Source: Pseudomonas fragi (GTDB taxonomy: Bacteria; Pseudomonadota; Gammaproteobacteria; Pseudomonadales; Pseudomonadaceae). Taken from it: 64,000 bases of DNA. The DNA lies in the NCBI RefSeq assembly GCF_025426255.1, contig NZ_CP104861.1:1178001-1242000 (forward strand), given 5' to 3'. How positions within the stretch are numbered: position 1 is the first letter of the stretch; every line of letters begins with the position of its first letter. Shown piece after piece: positions 59,967 to 64,000 of the stretch. The position numbers were made by a program, and so were the translations under genes. Below the pieces are notes generated by a model. That model ran no database searches. It was not told the DNA's origin and worked only from the letters and a program-made list of their open reading frames with translations.

Positions 59967-60613
59967 CCGACAACGCATTTAGCCCTGAAGAACGCGCAGC
60001 CGTGTACCGCGCCATTGCCGAACGCCGCGATATGCGGCATTTCAGCGGTGGCAGTGTGGCGCCCGAGTTGTTGTCGCGTTTGCTGGAAGCGGCGCATCAG
60101 GCCCCGAGTGTGGGGTTGATGCAGCCGTGGCGATTTATCCGCATCACCGACCGAGAGCTGCGTGGCAAGATCCAGGGCTTGGTCGAAGACGAGCGGGTGC
60201 GCACCGCCGAGGCGCTGGGCCAGCGCTCCGATGAGTTCATGACGCTCAAGGTCGAAGGCATCAACGATTGCGCCGAGGTGCTGGTGGCGGCGTTGATGGA
60301 CGACCGCGAAAAGCACATTTTTGGCCGACGAACACTTCCGGAAATGGATATGGCATCGTTGTCCTGTGCCATTCAAAACCTGTGGTTGGCGGCACGTGTC
60401 GAGGGCTTGGGCATGGGCTGGGTATCGTTGTTCGAGCCTCAGGCGTTGGCTGATCTGTTGGGGTTGCCCGCAGGCGCCAAGCCGCTGGCTGTGTTGTGCC
60501 TGGGCCCGGTCGAGGCTTTTTATCCGGCGCCGATGCTAGTGCTGGAAGGGTGGGCGCAAGCGCGCCCACTGAGTGAATTGGTGTATGAGAATTATTGGGG
60601 AGTGAGTCCATGA
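59963..60613 (+). CDS. bluB: 5,6-dimethylbenzimidazole synthase BluB
   Basis: The start at 59963 lies in an ATGA overlap with cobB. The 216-residue flavodestructase of the nitroreductase fold turns FMNH2 and oxygen into dimethylbenzimidazole. Motifs are [25 protein letters not shown] and the C-terminal [15 protein letters not shown]. It shows that the strain makes its own lower ligand in air. Confidence 0.94.
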   Translation: MTDNAFSPEERAAVYRAIAERRDMRHFSGGSVAPELLSRLLEAAHQAPSVGLMQPWRFIRITDRELRGKIQGLVEDERVRTAEALGQRSDEFMTLKVEGINDCAEVLVAALMDDREKHIFGRRTLPEMDMASLSCAIQNLWLAARVEGLGMGWVSLFEPQALADLLGLPAGAKPLAVLCLGPVEAFYPAPMLVLEGWAQARPLSELVYENYWGVSP

Positions 60614-61518
60614 GTGTGGCGTTGCTGTGCGTCGCCGGGGTGGCGCTGGATGCACTGTTGGGTGAGCCCAAGCGTTGGCATCCGCTGGTGGCGTTTGGCC
60701 GGATGGCCGAGCGTATCGAGCAGCGTTTCAATTCCGGTGGTCGTGGCTGGCGCAGTCATGGTGTGACGGCGTGGGTGCTGGCGGTATTGCCGCTGACGGT
60801 TCTGGCCACGGCACTGTCGTGGCTGCCTTATATCGGTTGGTTGGTGGACATTCTGGCGCTGTATTGCGCGCTGGGCATGCGCAGCCTCGGGGAGCATGTG
60901 CAACCGGTTGCCCAGGCATTGCGCGCCAATGATCTGGATGAGGCGCGCTCCCGGGTCGGGTATCTGGTCAGCCGCCAGACCAGCGAGCTGGACTCGACTG
61001 AAGTGGCCCGCGCCGCCACCGAATCGGTACTCGAGAACGGCAGCGATGCGGTGTTTGCGGCGATTTTCTGGTTTGCCGTGGCCGGTGCGCCGGGCGTGGT
61101 GCTCTATCGTTTGAGTAATACGCTGGACGCGATGTGGGGCTATCGCAACGAACGCTTTGAGCGATTTGGTTGGGCCGCTGCCCGGATCGACGATGTTCTT
61201 AACTATATTCCTGCAAGGCTGGTTGCTCTGACTTACGCCGTACTGGGTAAAACCCGACTGGCCTTGAAGTGCTGGCGCAAACAGGCCCCGCTGTGGGACA
61301 GCCCCAATGCTGGCCCGGTCATGGCCGCAGGTGCCGGTGCGTTGGGTGTTGAGCTAGGTGGCCCGGCGATTTATCACGGCGAACTGCATGAGCGTCCGCA
61401 GTTGGGTGAAGGTGTACCGGCAGATGCCGACTCGATTGGTCGTGGCTGGCAACTGGTGCAGCGTGGCGTGTGGCTGTGGTTGTTGATTCTGTGTGTGTGG
61501 AGTGAATTCTATGCTTGA
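60610..61518 (+). CDS. cobD: Adenosylcobinamide-phosphate synthase CobD (CbiB)
   Basis: ATGA overlap with bluB fixes the start at 60610. The 302-residue inner-membrane protein has the CbiB start ([19 protein letters not shown]) and the conserved [20 protein letters not shown] and [19 protein letters not shown]. It joins the aminopropanol arm to adenosylcobyric acid. Confidence 0.95.
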   Translation: MSVALLCVAGVALDALLGEPKRWHPLVAFGRMAERIEQRFNSGGRGWRSHGVTAWVLAVLPLTVLATALSWLPYIGWLVDILALYCALGMRSLGEHVQPVAQALRANDLDEARSRVGYLVSRQTSELDSTEVARAATESVLENGSDAVFAAIFWFAVAGAPGVVLYRLSNTLDAMWGYRNERFERFGWAAARIDDVLNYIPARLVALTYAVLGKTRLALKCWRKQAPLWDSPNAGPVMAAGAGALGVELGGPAIYHGELHERPQLGEGVPADADSIGRGWQLVQRGVWLWLLILCVWSEFYA

Positions 61519-62503
61519 GCACGGCGGGCGTTTGCGCAGGGCAGCGTTGCATTACGGCATTGCCGAAGCCGACTGGCTGGATTTGTCCACTGGGCTGGCG
61601 CCTTGGCCATTTGCCATTCCGCCGATACCTGAACGTGCTTGGGCGCGCTTGCCTGAAACCGACGACGGTCTTGAGCAGGCAGCCTGCGCCTATTACGGCG
61701 CACTGAATGTGCTGCCGGTGGCGGGTTCGCAATCAGCCATTCAGTTACTGCCGCGCCTGCGCCGCAGTGGCAAGGTTGGCGTGCTGTCGCCGTGTTACGC
61801 CGAGCATGCGCATGCCTGGCGGCACAGTGGGCATATCGTGCGTGAAATCATGGAGCAGGAAGTCGATTTCTACCTCGACAAGCTGGACGTATTAGTCGTG
61901 GTCAATCCCAACAATCCTACGGGGCTGAGCCTGACCCCTGAGCGTTTGCTGGAATGGCATGCGCGGCTGGTGCAGCGCGGTGGCTGGCTGGTGGTGGACG
62001 AAGCCTTTATGGACAACACGCCAGAGCTGAGCCTAGCGGCACAGAGCCAGCGTACTGGGCTGATTGTGCTGCGCTCGTTTGGCAAGTTTTTTGGTCTGGC
62101 CGGAGTACGGCTGGGTTTTGTACTGGCCGAGCAAAAGTTACTCAAGTTACTGGCCGAGCAAGCTGGGCCCTGGGCCGTGAGTGGGCCGACGCGCATTGTC
62201 GGTCAGGCCTGCCTGCTCGACACCGCCGGCCATGCTCGCCAGCGCGAACGCAGCGAGTTGGCTAGCGGGCGGCTGGAACGGTTGCTGGGCTTGCATGATT
62301 TACCGCCGCAAGGGGGCTGTGCATTGTTCAAGTGGCTGATCACGCCCCATGCTGACCGTCTTTACGAATTTATGGCGCATCGCGGCATTTTGCTGCGCCT
62401 GTTTACCCACAACAGCAGCGTGCGTTTTGGCCTGCCTGCTGCCGAGGCTGACTGGTTGCGCCTGGAGCTGGCATTAGCGGCGTACACCAAGGAAACCCTA
62501 TGA
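61511..62503 (+). CDS. cobC: Threonine-phosphate decarboxylase CobC
   Basis: The start at 61511 overlaps cobD by eight bases. The 330-residue PLP enzyme of the aminotransferase class I/II fold opens [20 protein letters not shown] and has [16 protein letters not shown] and the Schiff-base Lys in [16 protein letters not shown]. It makes aminopropanol phosphate for CobD. It overlaps cobQ by four bases. Confidence 0.94.
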   Translation: MLEHGGRLRRAALHYGIAEADWLDLSTGLAPWPFAIPPIPERAWARLPETDDGLEQAACAYYGALNVLPVAGSQSAIQLLPRLRRSGKVGVLSPCYAEHAHAWRHSGHIVREIMEQEVDFYLDKLDVLVVVNPNNPTGLSLTPERLLEWHARLVQRGGWLVVDEAFMDNTPELSLAAQSQRTGLIVLRSFGKFFGLAGVRLGFVLAEQKLLKLLAEQAGPWAVSGPTRIVGQACLLDTAGHARQRERSELASGRLERLLGLHDLPPQGGCALFKWLITPHADRLYEFMAHRGILLRLFTHNSSVRFGLPAAEADWLRLELALAAYTKETL

Positions 62504-63951
62504 GTACGTTGATGGTGCAAGGCACCACATCTGATGCCGGTAAAAGCACGTTGGTGACGGCCCTGTGCCGTTGGCTGACTCGCCAGGGTGTGGCAGTGGT
62601 GCCGTTCAAGCCGCAGAATATGGCACTCAACAGCGCGGTAACCGCCGAAGGTGGCGAGATTGGTCGCGCCCAGGCGGTACAAGCTCAGGCTGCAGGGCTG
62701 GCGCCGCACACGGACATGAACCCGGTGTTGCTCAAGCCCAACAGCGATACCGGTGCCCAGGTGATTATTCATGGTCGTGCCGTTACCAGCATGAACGCGG
62801 TGGCGTATCACGACTACAAGGCCATCGCCATGCAGGCGGTACTGGCCTCGCACCAGCGTTTGAGTGCGGCGTATCCGGTGGTGATGGTCGAGGGCGCGGG
62901 TTCTCCGGCCGAGATTAATCTACGGGCCGGTGATATTGCCAACATGGGCTTTGCCGAAGCGGTGGACTGCCCGGTGGTGTTGATCGCTGACATCAATCGC
63001 GGTGGGGTGTTTGCGCATCTGGTTGGCACCCTGGAGCTGTTGTCCGAGTCGGAACAGGCGCGGGTCAAAGGTTTTATCATCAACCGGTTTCGCGGCGATA
63101 TCGCCTTGCTCCAGCCCGGTCTTGACTGGCTGGAACAGCGCACCGGCAAGCCGGTAATCGGTGTGTTGCCCTATGTGATGGACTTGCACCTCGAGGCCGA
63201 GGATGGCATCGATCAGCGCCAGACCGACAAGGTCGAGCAGGTGCTCAAGGTGGTGGTGCCGGTACTGCCGCGCATCAGCAATCACACGGATTTCGACCCG
63301 CTGCGCCTGCATCCGCAAGTGGACTTGCAGTTTGTGGGGCCGGGCCAGCCGATTCCGCCCGCTGATTTGATCATCCTGCCCGGTTCCAAAAGCGTACGCA
63401 GTGATCTGGCGTATTTGCGCGCCAATGGCTGGGATGCGGCCATCAGTCGTCATCTGCGTTACGGCGGAAAGCTGCTGGGGATTTGCGGCGGCCTGCAGAT
63501 GCTCGGCGAGCAGATTCATGATCCGCTGGGCCTTGAGGGCGCGCCGGGTTCCAGTGCCGGCTTGGGTTTGCTGGCGTTCAGCACCGAGCTTGCAGCCGAA
63601 AAGCAGCTGCGCAATGTACGCGGGCACCTGGTTCTCGAAAACGCCGAAGTCAGTGGCTATGAAATCCACGCGGGGGTGACCACCGGTGTTGCTCTGGAAC
63701 AGCCTGTGGTGCGGCTGGATGATGGGCGCTGTGATGGCGCACAAAGTGCGGACGGGCAAATTCTCGGCACCTACCTGCATGGCGTGTTCGAGTCGCCTGC
63801 GGCTTGCAGCGCATTGCTGCGCTGGGCCGGTTTGCAGGATGTGCAGGAAGTGGACTACCACGCCCTGCGCGAGCGGGATATCGAGCGGCTGGCGGACCTG
63901 GTGGAAAACCACCTGGATACGGCCTACCTGCGTGAGCTTTGCGAAATATAA
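62500..63951 (+). CDS. cobQ: Cobyric acid synthase CobQ
   Basis: ATGA overlap with cobC sets the start. The 483-residue enzyme amidates four carboxyls of adenosylcobyrinic diamide. N-terminal ATPase domain [18 protein letters not shown] with [20 protein letters not shown], and C-terminal glutaminase with Cys in [13 protein letters not shown] and His in [14 protein letters not shown] starts four bases after the stop, so further cob genes (cobP/U, cobS) would follow outside the window. Confidence 0.96.
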   Translation: MSTLMVQGTTSDAGKSTLVTALCRWLTRQGVAVVPFKPQNMALNSAVTAEGGEIGRAQAVQAQAAGLAPHTDMNPVLLKPNSDTGAQVIIHGRAVTSMNAVAYHDYKAIAMQAVLASHQRLSAAYPVVMVEGAGSPAEINLRAGDIANMGFAEAVDCPVVLIADINRGGVFAHLVGTLELLSESEQARVKGFIINRFRGDIALLQPGLDWLEQRTGKPVIGVLPYVMDLHLEAEDGIDQRQTDKVEQVLKVVVPVLPRISNHTDFDPLRLHPQVDLQFVGPGQPIPPADLIILPGSKSVRSDLAYLRANGWDAAISRHLRYGGKLLGICGGLQMLGEQIHDPLGLEGAPGSSAGLGLLAFSTELAAEKQLRNVRGHLVLENAEVSGYEIHAGVTTGVALEQPVVRLDDGRCDGAQSADGQILGTYLHGVFESPAACSALLRWAGLQDVQEVDYHALRERDIERLADLVENHLDTAYLRELCEI

Positions 63952-63955
63952 AGCT

Positions 63956-64000
63956 GTGGGAGCGAGCCTGCTCGCGAAAAACATTACTTCGCGAGCAGGC
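63956..64000. repeat. REP palindrome, GTGGGAGCGAGCCTGCTCGCGA class, copy 4 (cut by window)
   Basis: The left arm is complete and the right arm runs to the window end (TTCGCGAGCAGGC). It follows cobQ by four bases. Confidence 0.85.

Overview
The window is chromosomal DNA of a gamma-proteobacterium of the genus Pseudomonas, most likely the P. fluorescens/P. fragi side of the genus. The evidence is gene content and order: gacS-ldhA beside a PirRS-type two-component system, then cysM-rlmD-relA-mazG; a purM-purN pair beside DUF2066-perM and hda; a PcpS-type phosphopantetheinyl transferase; and an aerobic cob operon behind a cobalamin riboswitch. Many short palindromic REP/REPIN elements lie between genes. 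No rRNA, tRNA, CRISPR array, prophage or insertion sequence was seen. Species cannot be fixed by reading alone.

Layout. 1-9.3 kb is accessory and regulator-rich: a cut AraC gene, a tiny predicted lipoprotein, two LysR genes each divergent from a metabolic gene (an MBL-fold protein plus an NAD(P)-binding protein; a ThDP decarboxylase of the AruI type), a second AraC gene, an ABM-domain protein, a flavin reductase and a secreted protein made of six 13-residue repeats. 9.6-15 kb holds a four-fold-repeat membrane protein and a 2-oxoglutarate module: MFS permease KgtP with a sigma-54 promoter, and the MifR/MifS two-component pair. 15.2-21.8 kb is one giant LRR-NEL protein, a predicted E3 ubiquitin ligase effector. 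21.8-31.7 kb holds pcpS, a PhoPQ-like pair, dctA with its own sigma-54 promoter, sprT, a Yip1-family gene, ttcA, a Tag-like glycosylase, DUF2069-wrbA-arsC and a thioredoxin-like lipoprotein. 31.7-45.2 kb runs from two small overlapping genes through ldhA, gacS, pirRS-like genes and cysM-rlmD-relA to mazG and a DUF2058 gene. 45.3-56.2 kb has DUF3108, purN-purM, DUF2066, perM, hda and two NlpC/P60 lipoproteins. A visibly A/T-richer polysaccharide lyase family 8 gene sits in antisense orientation between perM and hda. 56.2-64 kb holds a sorbosone-dehydrogenase-like lipoprotein and the riboswitch-controlled operon cobO-cobB-bluB-cobD-cobC-cobQ.

How the parts work together. Two carboxylate uptake systems, KgtP (2-oxoglutarate) and DctA (succinate, fumarate, malate), each have a -24/-12 promoter with exact spacing and candidate enhancer sites upstream. 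The stringent response enzyme RelA and the secondary-metabolism sensor GacS are near each other. The cob genes overlap by 4 to 8 bases and are probably translated as one unit.

The least ordinary items are the PL8 lyase with a duplicated N-terminal module and no visible export signal, the NEL giant with three spaced LPGWP-type modules, the 13-residue-repeat secreted protein, and the twin palindromes between mifR and the kgtP promoter. Gene starts were chosen from ribosome binding sites, family-typical N termini and overlaps with neighbours; where the choice is weak this is stated.
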